A DNA stretch of 60,634 nucleotides, taken from Woeseiaceae bacterium. Lineage in GTDB: Bacteria > Pseudomonadota > Gammaproteobacteria > Steroidobacterales > Woeseiaceae. The first letter of the stretch is position 1, and each line of letters opens with the position of its first letter. Positions 35,034 through 46,861 of this stretch are shown here, piece by piece. The notes under the pieces are model-generated. The model saw nothing but the letters and a program-made list of their open reading frames with translations, made no database searches and was not told where the DNA came from. A program made the position numbers and the translations under genes. Where the stretch lies: the NCBI GenBank assembly GCA_030066655.1, contig JASJBE010000009.1, positions 1 through 60,634 of the forward strand. Direction: 5' to 3'.

Positions 35034-35756
35034 TCAATGCAGCGGGGCTCTGACCTCGTTGCCATCCTCATCGCCAAACATCGCCCTGTCGAAACCGGCG
35101 ACGATGTCGTCGATCTCCTGCGCGCCGACGAGGAGCAGGCGCCTGTTCATCAGGAAGCCCGGCACGGCGCCGACACCGCTGGCTCGAATCCGCTGTTCCT
35201 TGTCCACGACGCTGCCCCGGAGGTGATCATCGTCGATTGCTGCGGTGACCTGATCCGCGTCGAGGCCGTACCGTCGCGCGACGTCGACGATGACGTCCCG
35301 CTGACCGATGTCCTCGCCCTGTGTCAGGTAGGCGTTCATGAAGGCTTCGACGAGCGGCATCGGGTCCTGCCCTTTGGAATCTGCAAGCTCGATGACCTGG
35401 TGCGCAGGCAGCGTGTTCGGTACTCGCTCCAGCCGATCGAACTGGTATTCGATGCCGGCATCCCTGCCTTCGGCCTGCAACCGGTCGAGAACCGGTTGAA
35501 TCGCCGCCCTCGACCCGAATCGCTGTGCGAGGTAGTCATCGAACGCTTCGCCGATTGAGGGCATGTCGGGGTTTAGCTGGAAGGGATAGAAGCCCAGCGT
35601 GCTGGGACCACGAACAGAATGTATTGCGCGATCGACGCGCCGCTTGCCGAGGTAGCAGAACGGGCAAATGAGGTCTCCAACCAGCTCGACGTCCAGCGTC
35701 GCAGCGGGTCTGGCAGCCAACCTGCCCGGTACCGTTGTTGAAAATGCATCACTCAT
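35034..35756 (-). CDS. DsbA/FrnE-family thioredoxin-fold oxidoreductase
   Basis: A 240-residue cytoplasmic DsbA-like protein with a Cys-Pro-Phe-Cys active site near residue 33, followed by Tyr-Leu-Gly-Lys-Arg-Arg and a helical insertion, as in FrnE and polyketide-associated oxidoreductases. There is no signal peptide. The start ATG 35756 has GAGGATG upstream. It runs convergently toward the epoxide hydrolase gene, with 5 bases between them. Confidence 0.85.
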   Translation of the reverse strand: MSDAFSTTVPGRLAARPAATLDVELVGDLICPFCYLGKRRVDRAIHSVRGPSTLGFYPFQLNPDMPSIGEAFDDYLAQRFGSRAAIQPVLDRLQAEGRDAGIEYQFDRLERVPNTLPAHQVIELADSKGQDPMPLVEAFMNAYLTQGEDIGQRDVIVDVARRYGLDADQVTAAIDDDHLRGSVVDKEQRIRASGVGAVPGFLMNRRLLLVGAQEIDDIVAGFDRAMFGDEDGNEVRAPLH

Positions 35757-35869
35757 TGATTCATCCTCGCGTGTAGTACCTGTCTAAGGCTGAAATTCAG
35801 AGTTTCAACGTTGACCGCTGAACACGACCTGAAAACAGCGCGATTCCTTTCAGTCCTGCCTGTCCTCCT

Positions 35870-36313
35870 CTAACGCTTGGTATGAATACTGCTCTTTCCT
35901 GTTAACGCCAGCATGCCGCGCTGCCAGGACAGCCAGGCGATGCCGCCTGACACGATGAAGTTGATGAGTTCCTGTGTCGTGACGAAACGCGACCCGGTCT
36001 CAATCATGTCGTCCGTCACGAACATAACACGAACCGCCATCGTCAGGATCAGTGCGCTCAGCGTTACGGTAGACTCGACAACCCCGAGCACCTCCGCCCA
36101 GGCCGGGCGCCAGATGATCGCCGCGAGTAATCCAAAGCAGACGCAGTAGTAGACGAGCCGCCAGGCGGGCCAGGCGTCGAGGAAAGCAACGCGGACATTG
36201 ACCTTGAAGACATAATCCAGCACGAGAAAAACAGCAGTACCCGCGTAGTAGAGCTTCAGGATCTGATTTGGCAGGGGCAGGACGGTCTCCAAGTCGGTAA
36301 CAGTTTGTAGCAA
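35870..36313 (-). CDS. Four-helix membrane protein, unknown function
   Basis: A 147-residue protein with four predicted membrane helices (about 20-40, 50-68, 75-95, 112-128) and a short basic C-terminus. No family was recognised. It is divergent from msrP, and a short perfect palindrome (ATAGTGACTAT, about 36365-36375) lies in the 80-base shared upstream region and could be an operator. Confidence 0.65.
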   Translation of the reverse strand: MLQTVTDLETVLPLPNQILKLYYAGTAVFLVLDYVFKVNVRVAFLDAWPAWRLVYYCVCFGLLAAIIWRPAWAEVLGVVESTVTLSALILTMAVRVMFVTDDMIETGSRFVTTQELINFIVSGGIAWLSWQRGMLALTGKSSIHTKR

Positions 36314-36393
36314 ACCCGATCGCCGAACAGGTTTTGTGCAATATTCCGACCACTTGTCCGGTCATAGTGACTATACCGTTACGGAGTTTCTGC

Positions 36394-37353
36394 GTGTTAA
36401 TCAAAAAGCCGTCTGATATTCGACCCTCCGAGATCACCAGTGAATCGAACTACCTGAGTCGACGCGACTTTATCCGGGCCGGTGCGATCGCCGGTGGCAC
36501 CGCGTTTGCGCCGGGCGCACTCGGCGCTATCGTTCCCGAGGAACGCGGTGCAGCCCTGTCCGACGTCGGCAAGAGCCCGCTCAGCACGGACGAGGCGCCG
36601 AATTCCTGGGAAGACATCACGACGTACAACAACTTCTACGAGTTCGGTACCGGCAAGGATGACCCGCACAGGAACGCGCAGGACTTCAAGACGCGGCCGT
36701 GGACGATCACGGTTGACGGACACGCCGAAAAGACCGGCTCGTTCCACTTCGACGATTTCATCAAGCCGTTCGACCTCGAGGAGCGCATCTATCGCCTGCG
36801 CTGTGTCGAAGCCTGGTCAATGGTCGTTCCGTGGGTCGGTATATCGCTTGCGGAGGTCGTGAAGTCATTCAAACCCACGTCGAAGGCGAAGTACGTCGCT
36901 TTCCAGACGTTGCTTGACCCTGTCCAGATGCCGGGCCAGCGTCGCGGCGTCCTCGACTGGCCCTACGTCGAGGGCCTGACCATCGAAGAAGCGACGAACG
37001 AGTTGTCGATTCTTGCAGTCGGCATCTACGGCAGAGTGATCCCGAACCAGAACGGCGCACCGATCCGACTCGTGGTGCCGTGGAAGTACGGCTTCAAGAG
37101 CATCAAGAGTATCGTTCGAATCAGCTTCACCGAGCGCCAGCCACCCACGAGCTGGAACATTTCGGCGCCGCAGGAATACGGCTTCTACGCTAACGTAAAC
37201 CCCGAAGTCGATCACCCGCGCTGGAGCCAGGCGCGCGAGCGGCGTATCGGCGCCGGCATTTTTGCGCAACGCCAGCCGACGCTTAAATTCAACGGCTACG
37301 GCGAGCAGGTGGCGCACCTGTACAAAGACCTGGACCTGCGCCGCTACTACTGA
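36394..37353 (+). CDS. msrP: Periplasmic methionine-sulfoxide reductase catalytic subunit MsrP
   Basis: A 319-residue molybdopterin enzyme that repairs oxidised methionine in periplasmic proteins. The Tat signal is Ser-Arg-Arg-Asp-Phe at 22-26, and the molybdenum-ligating cysteine is Cys137 in Arg-Leu-Arg-Cys-Val-Glu-Ala-Trp. GTG 36394 is chosen because GGAG lies 7 bases before it and it gives the usual N-terminus. It is followed directly by msrQ, the heme-containing electron donor, as in other proteobacteria. Confidence 0.95.
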   Translation: MLIKKPSDIRPSEITSESNYLSRRDFIRAGAIAGGTAFAPGALGAIVPEERGAALSDVGKSPLSTDEAPNSWEDITTYNNFYEFGTGKDDPHRNAQDFKTRPWTITVDGHAEKTGSFHFDDFIKPFDLEERIYRLRCVEAWSMVVPWVGISLAEVVKSFKPTSKAKYVAFQTLLDPVQMPGQRRGVLDWPYVEGLTIEEATNELSILAVGIYGRVIPNQNGAPIRLVVPWKYGFKSIKSIVRISFTERQPPTSWNISAPQEYGFYANVNPEVDHPRWSQARERRIGAGIFAQRQPTLKFNGYGEQVAHLYKDLDLRRYY

Positions 37354-37358
37354 CAGTC

Positions 37359-37979
37359 GTGATTACGCAGAGGCAACTTCGTTTCGTCGTCAAGCCGGTC
37401 GTCTTTCTGGCCTGCCTGCTGCCGGCTGCGTTGATCGTTACTGACACATTCGAGCTGACCGGTAGCCTCGGCGCCAACCCGATCGAGGAGATCCTCGACC
37501 GCTTCGGCATTCTCGGCATCCAGTTCATGCTGATTGCGCTTGCCGTCACGCCGCTTCGACAAATAACCGGCTGGACGCAGCTCGCGCAATTCCGGCGCAT
37601 GCTGGGCCTGTTCGCGTTCTTCTATGTGTTCATGCATTTCCTGACTTGGCTCGTGCTCGACCGCGGCCTGTTCTGGCCCGACATCGTCGAGGACATCGTC
37701 AAACGACCTTTCATCACGATCGGCATGATCGCGCTGGTGCTGCTAATCGCGATGGCGGCGACATCGTTCAAGCGCCTGCGACAGAAGATGGGCCGGCGCT
37801 GGCAGAAACTGCACAACAGCGTCTACGCCGTCGGGGTGCTGGGCGTCTGGCATTACTGGTGGCAGGTCAAAGCCGATGCGCTGGAACCCGCGATTTACGC
37901 CGCCATCCTGTCGCTGCTGCTCGGCTGTCGATTGTTCAAGCGCCGCAAGCCCCGGGCGACCGTGCTCGCGACTCAATAA
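37359..37979 (+). CDS. msrQ: MsrQ heme-binding membrane subunit of MsrPQ
   Basis: A 206-residue inner-membrane b-type cytochrome that passes electrons from the quinone pool to MsrP. It has five to six membrane helices and the family's Arg-Arg-Met-Leu-Gly-Leu and Trp-Gln-Lys-Leu-His segments with conserved histidines (Met-His-Phe and Trp-His-Tyr-Trp). It starts with GTG 37359, 5 bases after msrP. Confidence 0.94.
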   Translation: MITQRQLRFVVKPVVFLACLLPAALIVTDTFELTGSLGANPIEEILDRFGILGIQFMLIALAVTPLRQITGWTQLAQFRRMLGLFAFFYVFMHFLTWLVLDRGLFWPDIVEDIVKRPFITIGMIALVLLIAMAATSFKRLRQKMGRRWQKLHNSVYAVGVLGVWHYWWQVKADALEPAIYAAILSLLLGCRLFKRRKPRATVLATQ

Positions 37980-38031
37980 ATCCCCTTTTGTGCCGATAAC
38001 CAGCAGGTCTGCTGGGAAAATCGGTCTCGAA

Positions 38032-39582
38032 ATGAACAAGCACGCAACGGCTCTCCTGATGCTGGCCCTGTTGCCGGGACTGCAGCTCTATGCCATTCCG
38101 CCTGACCAGCCCCCTGAGATCGAGGTGTTCATTGCCGGCTCGACGGCACAGGACGCCGCACTGGAAAGCCTGATGAGGCTCACATCCGGTGTTCCGGGCA
38201 CGCCTAACATCTGCCAGAAAGGCTCCCTCGACGTCTACCGGGGCGAAATCAACGGGATCAGGAAACGCGTCTACTTCTGCCTGACAAGTGAATTCATCGA
38301 CGGGGTACCGAGCGGTCTGAGGCTCGCGGTACACAAGTCCAGCGCCGGCTTCGGCGAAGGGGTAGCACCGGTCGCAAACGGTAAGCCGATAGCCTACATC
38401 GACCTCGAGAATCTCCCCGACAATGAGGGCTGCAGTAAGCCCGCACGCGTTCTGCACACGGGAAACCTCGCCGCTTACAGCAACCGCAGCAATTGCGGCG
38501 GCGCGGGCAAGCTGGCGGTGCCCGGCCTCGGCGTATCAGACATCGAGCCGGCGCTGCTCGGCGAAGACACAACCGGCCTGAGTTTCCGGTCGAAGTCCCA
38601 GATAATCTGGGGACTCCCCGTGAGCAAGAACTTTCGCAACGCCCTGCAGGCGTTGCAGGGCCTTGTACCAGCAGATGTGGCTCACGATTCACCGCAACGA
38701 GAGTCGGAGGAAAACATGCCCTCCCTGACATCGGCACAGGTCGCGTCTATCTTCTCCGGCGCAATTGAGAGCTGGAACCAGATGTACGATCAGAACGGCA
38801 ATCCGAGTTACCTGTCGCCCGACCTTCCGGTGCACCCACCACAACTTCGAGACCTGTCCGGCACGCAGCCTGGCGCGTATCAACCCAGCCCCGGAGGCGG
38901 GCAAACCGTATACGTCTGCCGTCGCACATCCAGCTCCGGCACGCAGGCGGCGTTTGAAACGCACTATCTGAAACGACGCTGCCTGCAGGACGCTCTTCAT
39001 TTCGTGCCGGCAGATGACGGCAGTAACGTCCTTTTCGGCGGAGACCCGGAGGTGCAGGTACGAAGAGTCGATCCCGCGGGACGCGTCTTTGCCGGCGGGG
39101 ACACCTCTGCCGTTCGCGCGTGCCTCGATGCTCACGACGAATTTAATCGCTGGGCCATCGGTATGTTTTCGACCGAGCACGTGGGCGACAACCTGCGAAA
39201 CGAATTCCGATTCATTCGTGTGGATGGCTTCGCGCCGACACTATTAAACGCTCATCGCGGCCTCTGGTCTCATGTGTCTGAACCTACCCTGCAGTGGCGA
39301 AGCGATGGTCGAGCGCAGCTCGCGTCCAGCCCGGAAGGCCGCACGCTGCTGTTTTTGCGAAGAAACATTGGAAAACCACGCGTTCTCGGTGCCTTGAACG
39401 CTGGTGCTGAGCATGCCTGGGGACAGGGCGGCTACCTTGCCATCCCCGACCCGAACTCGAAAACGAACGTGGTGCCGGTGACTCCCGAGTCCCTGCTGGA
39501 TTATCCGGTGGCTGGCGTCAGTCGCACGACGCAGGACTGCCAGGTGTCACTCGTCCGCGGAAGTTCGTCCGCTGCCCAATAA
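38032..39582 (+). CDS. Exported PstS-like (periplasmic binding protein fold) protein
   Basis: A 516-residue protein with a Sec signal (hydrophobic residues 8-20, cleavage near Leu-Tyr-Ala) and an opening Val-Phe-Ile-Ala-Gly-Ser-Thr-Ala-Gln-Asp-Ala like the phosphate-binding PstS family. A second PstS-like segment (Ser-Ala-Gln-Val-Ala-Ser-Ile-Phe-Ser-Gly) lies near residue 235. It is much longer than PstS (about 320-350 residues), with several cysteine pairs. It is 52 bases downstream of msrQ and is probably cotranscribed. No transporter genes are nearby, so a stand-alone binding or scaffold role is likely. Confidence 0.6.
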   Translation: MNKHATALLMLALLPGLQLYAIPPDQPPEIEVFIAGSTAQDAALESLMRLTSGVPGTPNICQKGSLDVYRGEINGIRKRVYFCLTSEFIDGVPSGLRLAVHKSSAGFGEGVAPVANGKPIAYIDLENLPDNEGCSKPARVLHTGNLAAYSNRSNCGGAGKLAVPGLGVSDIEPALLGEDTTGLSFRSKSQIIWGLPVSKNFRNALQALQGLVPADVAHDSPQRESEENMPSLTSAQVASIFSGAIESWNQMYDQNGNPSYLSPDLPVHPPQLRDLSGTQPGAYQPSPGGGQTVYVCRRTSSSGTQAAFETHYLKRRCLQDALHFVPADDGSNVLFGGDPEVQVRRVDPAGRVFAGGDTSAVRACLDAHDEFNRWAIGMFSTEHVGDNLRNEFRFIRVDGFAPTLLNAHRGLWSHVSEPTLQWRSDGRAQLASSPEGRTLLFLRRNIGKPRVLGALNAGAEHAWGQGGYLAIPDPNSKTNVVPVTPESLLDYPVAGVSRTTQDCQVSLVRGSSSAAQ

Positions 39583-39699
39583 CGCAGAGCCAACACCGAA
39601 CATCATTCGAGGCGCTGATCCACCGGGTATCGGCGGCGAGCAGCGCGACAAGACTGTCGGATGTCAGACTGTCGACTGCCTTGGTACCGCTGCTGCGGA

Positions 39700-40059
39700 T
39701 CAGGCGTCCAGCTGATTGACGAGTTTCTCTCGCGCCGCTGCGACGGCGGACTTCAGTTTCTCGAATTGCGCCGGTGCGTCATCGAGGGACGCCTTGCGTC
39801 CAAGCTGCTCGAGTGCCGCGGCCGTCGCCGAGACCTGCATCGCCCCGACGTTCGCTGCGCAGGATTTCAGCGAATGGGCTGCGACGCCGACTCGCTCGGC
39901 GCTGCCTTCGCGTATCGCCTCGCCGATTTCATCCCGGTAACGGTTGGCGTCCTCCAGGAACATCGAGATGATCTTGCTGACTAGATCCTCGCTGCCCGGT
40001 TGTTGCAAGGATCGGATCGCGTCCAGCGCATTGGTATCAATCGTAAGGTCCGTTTCCAT
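39700..40059 (-). CDS. Hpt-domain phosphotransfer protein
   Basis: A 119-residue single-domain Hpt protein. The phosphorylatable histidine is in Ala-Ala-His-Ser-Leu-Lys-Ser (about residue 63). ATG 40059 has GGAG 8 bases upstream; GTG 40062 is an alternative. It is the third gene of a leftward operon after a hybrid kinase without its own Hpt and a REC-GGDEF-EAL regulator, so it is the natural relay between their receiver domains. Confidence 0.88.
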   Translation of the reverse strand: METDLTIDTNALDAIRSLQQPGSEDLVSKIISMFLEDANRYRDEIGEAIREGSAERVGVAAHSLKSCAANVGAMQVSATAAALEQLGRKASLDDAPAQFEKLKSAVAAAREKLVNQLDA

Positions 40060-40071
40060 CACGTCGTCTCC

Positions 40072-42201
40072 TCAGGGGTTCGCATGCGGCAGCCGATGAA
40101 CCTGCCGTGCTCGGTGTTGCTTAATAAATTCGAAAACCGAGCTCGCTGGCATCGGCTTCGCAAAGTGGTACCCCTGAATCTCGTCGCAGTTCATCATTCT
40201 CAAAAGCTGCAACTGCTCGTTGTTTTCTACACCCTCGGCGACAACCTCCATGCCGAGACCGTGGGCCAACGCAACGATCGCTTTACAGATCGAATGGCTG
40301 TCCTCTGATTTGTCTATTTCGAATACGAAGGAGCGATCGATCTTTAGCGCATCGATCGGAAATCGGGTCAGGTAACTCAACGATGAATATCCCGTTCCGA
40401 AATCGTCGACCGCGATACGGAGCCCGGCCTCCTTGATCTGGCGCAGGCTTTCGGCGGTCGAGTCGAGGTCGCTCATCAACGCGCCCTCCGTCAGCTCGAG
40501 ATCCAGCAGGCCTGCCGAGATGTTCTGCTTCCTGATCGCCCGGATGATCTGCGACGCGAGGTCCTTGATATGGAACTGTTTCGCGGACAGGTTGATGGCG
40601 ATGCGCACATCGTGCAGCGGCGTCGACTGCCACTCCTTAAGCTGCTGGCAGGCTCGATGCAGTACCCAGTCGCCGAGCTCGATGATCATCCCGGAGTCTT
40701 CTGCGATGGGAATGAACTTCGCCGGCGAGATTGGCCCGCGCTCGGGGTGGGTCCAGCGAAGCAGCGCTTCAACACTGGTCAGGCTCTGGTCGGCGAGCTT
40801 CATCTTCGGCTGGAAGTGGAGATCCAGATCGTCGTTCTGTATCGCCGTCCGCAGTGAGTCTTCGATGTCCAGCCGCTCGAGCGAACGAATCGACATCGTG
40901 CCCGAGAATCTCGTTACCCGGTCACGACCGGAGGCCTTCGCGTGGTGCAACGCCGTATCCGCGTTCTTCATCAGCGTTTCGAGGTCGTGACCGTCCTCCG
41001 GGTAAACCGCGATGCCGACGCTTGGCGTGACGACGAAGCGATGTCCGTTGCACTCCAGCGGTTCTTTCAGGACACTGACCAGTCGGTCGGAGACCGCGTC
41101 GGCCTGCTCTATGGACTCGAGGCCCGGGAGCAGGACGGTGAACTCGTCACCGCCAAGGCGCGCAAGTTGCAGCGCTCGGGATTTGCCGCTGCCGGCGATA
41201 AAGTCGTCGCGCCTCACGCTGGCGGCCAGCCGATCGGCGATGTCTTTCAGCAGAGAATCCCCGACGCTGTGGCCCAGCGAATCATTGATCAGCTTGAAGT
41301 TGTCGAGATCGATGTAGACAACCCCGACCAGGCGATCAGTGTCCTCCGCATCGCGAATAGCCTCGGCGAGCTGGATCAGGAAGGACTGTCGGTTCGGCAG
41401 TCCGGTCAATGTGTCGTAAAAAGCGAGCTTGCGAACTTTTGCAGCGGCCTGCTTCTGCGCGGTAACGTCACGGAGCATGATCAGTACGCTGTCCTGCGTA
41501 TACGGTACGACACGTGATTCGTAGTACTGGGTGTTGCGATTCTTCATCGCTCGATGCTCGCTGAGCTCGACGCCCTTGGTCGTCAGGACCTGCTTGATCT
41601 GCTGACGCCACAGATCGGACAGCGACTGCGGCAAGACGTCATAGATGCAGACGCCTTCCTGCACCCGATCGTCGATCATCTGGCTGCCGCTCGCGCCGCG
41701 ATGGTGGGTCAGCAGCCGGCCTCGCGCATCGACGACGAGCATCGAGTCAGGAATGGCTCGGACAAACGCCCGGTTCTTGCCTTCACTCTCTCTCAAGCCG
41801 CGGCTGACCCGGCTCGCGCGGACGATGTACCGCACGCGCTGCCCCAGGAGTGACCAGTTGATCGGTTTGGAGATAAAGTCGGTCGCGCCGCAATCGTAGG
41901 CCTGCTGAATGGACTCATCGTCGTCGCGCCCGGTCAGCATCATGATAGGCGTGTCGACGAACGCCTTGTGCTCGCGTATCGCCGCGCATGCGGAAAACCC
42001 GTCGAGCACCGGCATCTCGACATCGAGCATGATCACGTCGGGGAACGCCGTCGTTGCAACGTCGATTGCGGCCTGGCCGTTCTCAGCCTCGATCACATCG
42101 AAACCCACCTGCTCGAGCGCGGCCCGCGTCAGCAGGCGCAGGGTCGGATCGTCGTCAACGACAAGGATGCTCGCCTTTTGCTGTATGAGCGTATCCTTCA
42201 T
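40072..42201 (-). CDS. Response regulator with GGDEF and EAL domains
   Basis: A 709-residue regulator. The receiver domain has the acidic pocket Val-Val-Asp-Asp-Asp, phosphoacceptor Asp in Met-Leu-Asp-Val-Glu-Met-Pro, and Lys in Ser-Lys-Pro-Ile. A PAS-like region follows, then GGDEF (Arg-Leu-Gly-Gly-Asp-Glu-Phe, about 352) and EAL (Val-Glu-Ala-Leu-Leu-Arg-Trp, about 478), both intact. It should turn kinase signals into changes in c-di-GMP. Its start overlaps the kinase stop by 4 bases (ATGA). Confidence 0.92.
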   Translation of the reverse strand: MKDTLIQQKASILVVDDDPTLRLLTRAALEQVGFDVIEAENGQAAIDVATTAFPDVIMLDVEMPVLDGFSACAAIREHKAFVDTPIMMLTGRDDDESIQQAYDCGATDFISKPINWSLLGQRVRYIVRASRVSRGLRESEGKNRAFVRAIPDSMLVVDARGRLLTHHRGASGSQMIDDRVQEGVCIYDVLPQSLSDLWRQQIKQVLTTKGVELSEHRAMKNRNTQYYESRVVPYTQDSVLIMLRDVTAQKQAAAKVRKLAFYDTLTGLPNRQSFLIQLAEAIRDAEDTDRLVGVVYIDLDNFKLINDSLGHSVGDSLLKDIADRLAASVRRDDFIAGSGKSRALQLARLGGDEFTVLLPGLESIEQADAVSDRLVSVLKEPLECNGHRFVVTPSVGIAVYPEDGHDLETLMKNADTALHHAKASGRDRVTRFSGTMSIRSLERLDIEDSLRTAIQNDDLDLHFQPKMKLADQSLTSVEALLRWTHPERGPISPAKFIPIAEDSGMIIELGDWVLHRACQQLKEWQSTPLHDVRIAINLSAKQFHIKDLASQIIRAIRKQNISAGLLDLELTEGALMSDLDSTAESLRQIKEAGLRIAVDDFGTGYSSLSYLTRFPIDALKIDRSFVFEIDKSEDSHSICKAIVALAHGLGMEVVAEGVENNEQLQLLRMMNCDEIQGYHFAKPMPASSVFEFIKQHRARQVHRLPHANP

Positions 42202-44621
42202 GCCGAATCCGCCATGTCAGGGTTCTTCCATCTGAGCAGGGTTTCCCGCATCTTCTCGATCGAAAACGGCTTGCTCAGGTAGTCGTCCATTCCGGAATCG
42301 AGGCAACGATCGCGATCCTCCGGCAACGCGTTTGCGGTAAGCGCGACAATGACCTGGTGGGCGCCGGTCTCCTGTTCGCGCCGGCGGATCTCGCCCGTCG
42401 CCTGGTAGCCGTCCATGACCGGCATCTGGCAATCCATCAGGACAACGTCGTAGGTCTTGTCCTCGAGCGCGGAGACGGCCTCCTCACCGTTGGAAGCGAC
42501 GTCGACGTCGCATTCGAGACTGGCCAGCATGCCTCTCGCCACTTCCTGGTTGATCCGGTTGTCTTCGACGAGCAGCACCTTCAGGCCCCTCAGTGACGGA
42601 TCGTTGCCCGCTATCTGGTCGACGAGAGGCAACGCGCTCGTTTCGGCCTCGGCAACCAGCAGGTGCAGCATCGTGTCGCGAAGTCGTGCCTGGCGAACCG
42701 GCTTGGTGATATAGGCCTGAACGTTCGCGTCGCCGTTCTCTTCGAGGATCTCGGCGACCGACGCAGACGTCAGCAATACGACCGGGATAGACGAGAAATC
42801 CTCGTGCTTGGCCAGCTCTGACGCGAACATGACGCCGTCGACGTCCGGCATGTGCCAGTCCAGCAGAATCAGATCGTACTTGCGGCGTTCGAGTACCGAT
42901 TCGCGCAGCGCGTGCATCGCCAGGACCGCGCCGTCAACGGCGACGGAATGCATGTTCCAATGCGAAAGCTGTGCGACCAGCATTTCGCGGTTTGTCGCGT
43001 TATCGTCGATGATCAGGACGCGGTGGTTAGCGAGCTCCTCCACAAGCAACACAGTGCGCTCGACCGACAGTACCTCGAACGGAATCTCAAACCAGAACGT
43101 CGAGCCTTCGCCCACCTCAGTCTCGACGCCGATCTCCCCGTCCATCAGCGTCACCAGCTCCTTCGAGATCGCAAGGCCCAGACCGGTACCGCCGAATTTG
43201 CGGGTCGTGCTCCCGTCTTCCTGCGAGAAGGACTCGAAAATCGCCTCCTGCTTGTCAGGTCGGATTCCAACACCCGTGTCGCTGATTTCGAATCGCAGTC
43301 GAACCTTGTCGTCCTCCCGCCCGGTCGTGAACACGCTGATCTTGATTTCGCCAACGTCGGTGAACTTGATCGCATTGCCGATCAGGTTCATGACAACCTG
43401 GCGCAGGCGAATGCCGTCGCCGCGCACGGTCAGGTCGGCATCGCTACGGATCTCGCAGACCATCTCGACCTTTTTGTCGTGTGCCCGGTTAGCCAGCAGC
43501 TCGACAACGCTCTCCACGGCTTCCCTGACGTGCAATTCCTCGTAGTCGAGGACCAGTTTCCCGGCCTCAATCTTCGAGAAGTCCAGGATGTCATTGATGA
43601 CCGCCATCAGCGTCTCCGCTGACTGGTCGATTGTCGAGACGTAGTGCTGCTGGTCACGATCCAGTGATGTTCTGGCGAGAAGCTCAAGCATGCCGATGAC
43701 GCCGTTCATCGGCGTTCGAATCTCGTGACTCATCCGTGCGAGGAACTCGCTCTTGGTCCGACTCGCGGACTCCGCCGCCTCTTTCGCCTCGTTACTTTCC
43801 TGGACCGCGGCTTTAAGCTCCTCGTTCGCCGCAGCGAGACTTTCGCCGCGTTCAGCGAGCCGCTGGCGGTTCTCCTGGAGGCTCCGATCGCGCTCGCCGA
43901 TCTGCTCCAGCATCTCGTGAAAGCCATTGACGAGAACGCCGATCTCGTCGTCTCCGCGATATTTGGCCCGAACCGCATAATCGCCGCTGTCACTGACCTG
44001 CCGGGTCGCATCGACCAGTTGCTTGATTGGCTCGGAGACCATTTTCTGCAGTCGCAGCGACAGCAGCAATGCGAGCAGGATCGCAACTGACAGGATCCCA
44101 AGAGCAACCAGGATGGAGCGCTGCAGCCGCTGCATGACACCCCGGAGCCCGGCCCTGATGTGAACGTAGCCTGCGAGCTCTCCCTCGTAGAGTACGGGTT
44201 CGATGACGTCGATGTGGCGGAACCCGCTGAAGTCGCTCATCGTTTGTTGCTTCGATACTGCCTCGAGCAACAAGTCAGGGCTCAATGACGCTTCGGCGGA
44301 GAAGTCGGCATCGTCGATGCGGTAACTGGCCACCCGGCTGCCGTTCCTGTCGTAGAGATTGGCCAGCAGGAATGAAGGCTCGGACTCCAGCGCAGCGAGC
44401 GCCTGTTCGCCAAGCTTCTCGTCCTCGAACAGGATCGCCGTAACGTTGTTCGTGCCTATCGCGCGGGCCACGGTCACCATCTGTGAGGACAGGTCTGAAC
44501 GATAGGCGAAGCCCTGCGAAACGGTCGAGAACAGGGATGACAGGACGAGTGTGATCGTCGCAGTTCCAACAGTGATCAGAACCAGCTTCTTGGTTAACGA
44601 TAATCTCGAGATAAATCCCAC
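42198..44621 (-). CDS. Hybrid sensor histidine kinase (BarA-like) with two receivers
   Basis: An 807-residue inner-membrane kinase. Two membrane helices (about 13-32 and 168-190) flank a periplasmic sensor, possibly CHASE8-like, followed by HAMP (about 190-243), HisKA with His299 in Met-Ser-His-Glu-Ile-Arg-Thr-Pro, a HATPase domain (N, G1 and G2 boxes: Asn-Leu-Ile-Gly-Asn-Ala; Asp-Thr-Gly-Val-Gly-Ile; Gly-Thr-Gly-Leu-Gly-Leu) and two receiver domains, the second intact (Met-Asp-Cys-Gln-Met-Pro-Val). It starts with GTG 44621 behind GGAG. No Hpt is fused; a separate one is encoded downstream. Confidence 0.93.
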   Translation of the reverse strand: MGFISRLSLTKKLVLITVGTATITLVLSSLFSTVSQGFAYRSDLSSQMVTVARAIGTNNVTAILFEDEKLGEQALAALESEPSFLLANLYDRNGSRVASYRIDDADFSAEASLSPDLLLEAVSKQQTMSDFSGFRHIDVIEPVLYEGELAGYVHIRAGLRGVMQRLQRSILVALGILSVAILLALLLSLRLQKMVSEPIKQLVDATRQVSDSGDYAVRAKYRGDDEIGVLVNGFHEMLEQIGERDRSLQENRQRLAERGESLAAANEELKAAVQESNEAKEAAESASRTKSEFLARMSHEIRTPMNGVIGMLELLARTSLDRDQQHYVSTIDQSAETLMAVINDILDFSKIEAGKLVLDYEELHVREAVESVVELLANRAHDKKVEMVCEIRSDADLTVRGDGIRLRQVVMNLIGNAIKFTDVGEIKISVFTTGREDDKVRLRFEISDTGVGIRPDKQEAIFESFSQEDGSTTRKFGGTGLGLAISKELVTLMDGEIGVETEVGEGSTFWFEIPFEVLSVERTVLLVEELANHRVLIIDDNATNREMLVAQLSHWNMHSVAVDGAVLAMHALRESVLERRKYDLILLDWHMPDVDGVMFASELAKHEDFSSIPVVLLTSASVAEILEENGDANVQAYITKPVRQARLRDTMLHLLVAEAETSALPLVDQIAGNDPSLRGLKVLLVEDNRINQEVARGMLASLECDVDVASNGEEAVSALEDKTYDVVLMDCQMPVMDGYQATGEIRRREQETGAHQVIVALTANALPEDRDRCLDSGMDDYLSKPFSIEKMRETLLRWKNPDMADSA

Positions 44622-44807
44622 GCGTTACTCCGCCTGTCCGCTCCGGTGCAGCGCGATTCGGGCACAGCGCACCGGCGCGTGGGAGCCCGGTTGCGGCAAC
44701 CCACAGGGGAGGTATCGGCCAGCGAGGCGCGGGCTTGAGGGCTTGAGACCAGAAAATCCCAGTGATTCCGCCTGCTTCCGGTTCCGACATTTCTCGTCGC
44801 CGCGCAG

Positions 44808-45058
44808 TGCGTTGATCGACCCCCAGCCTGTTTCAGACGGGGGCGCAACGCATCCTTTGGCGTCGGATCACAGAACGCCACCAAGGTCGTCCTACACGCC
44901 CGCACGGGCGCTGTTGCAATTTGAAACAGTTGGATACGAGGCTGAGACGATCTCGCAGCCGACTTTTTCTAGTATGCAGTCATCCCCAAGGGTCGTGACG
45001 CCTATCCCCCCTGAAGTCGCGGCCCGCTAAGCCGGAGTCCCCTCTCCGGCTTTTTTTT
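44808..45058 (+). ncRNA. Candidate structured RNA in the kinase-groEL gap
   Basis: The 577-base gap 44622-45198 has no convincing protein gene but many hairpins. TGCGTTG...CAACGCA (44808-44852) has an inner CCCCC/GGGGG; CCTT-TGGCGT...ACGCCA-CC-AAGG lies at 44854-44886; smaller stems follow at about 44897-44910 and 44940-44960. It ends in two rightward terminators (45031-45058 and 45069-45094) although no rightward gene precedes them. That pattern suggests a small RNA on the + strand. The hairpins could instead belong to the minus-strand leader of the kinase gene. No known RNA family was recognised and no strong promoter was found. Confidence 0.3.
45031..45058 (+). terminator. Rho-independent terminator (rightward, no obvious upstream gene)
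   Basis: GCCGGAG and CTCCGGC enclose a short loop and are followed by TTTTTTTT (45051-45058). The T tract is only on the + strand, so it terminates rightward transcription. Confidence 0.85.
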
Positions 45059-45068
45059 GAGGATTGAT

Positions 45069-45094
45069 GCCGCCCACCTCTGGGCGGCTTTTTT
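45069..45094 (+). terminator. Second rightward terminator
   Basis: GCCGCCCA-CCTC-TGGGCGGC (8-bp stem, 45069-45088) is followed by TTTTTT. It lies 10 bases after the first rightward terminator. Confidence 0.85.
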
Positions 45095-45136
45095 CGCCTT
45101 CGATTCATCCCGACGTCATTGGCTTTCTGCCCGGAC

Positions 45137-45166
45137 AAAAAAAAGCCCGGCGATCTCTCGCCGGGC
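45137..45166 (-). terminator. groESL terminator
   Basis: On the minus strand a perfect 9-bp stem (GCCCGGCGA / TCGCCGGGC, 45145-45166) is followed by eight T (45137-45144), 32 bases after the groEL stop. Confidence 0.92.
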
Positions 45167-45198
45167 CTTCTTTCTCGAGCGTGTGCTCGGACGGATGA

Positions 45199-46854
<1,656 letters not shown>

Positions 46855-46861
46855 TTATCCC

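Noticed and set aside
44700..44830. Possible c-di-GMP riboswitch, SRP RNA, 6S RNA or RNase P RNA upstream of the kinase
   Set aside because: The diagnostic conserved sequences of these RNAs were looked for on both strands and not found.
44594..45030. Open frames of 100-160 codons on both strands in the kinase-groEL gap
   Set aside because: No ribosome sites, Arg/Pro/Ser-rich shadow-like composition and overlap with strong hairpins; the region is better explained as structured RNA or leader.
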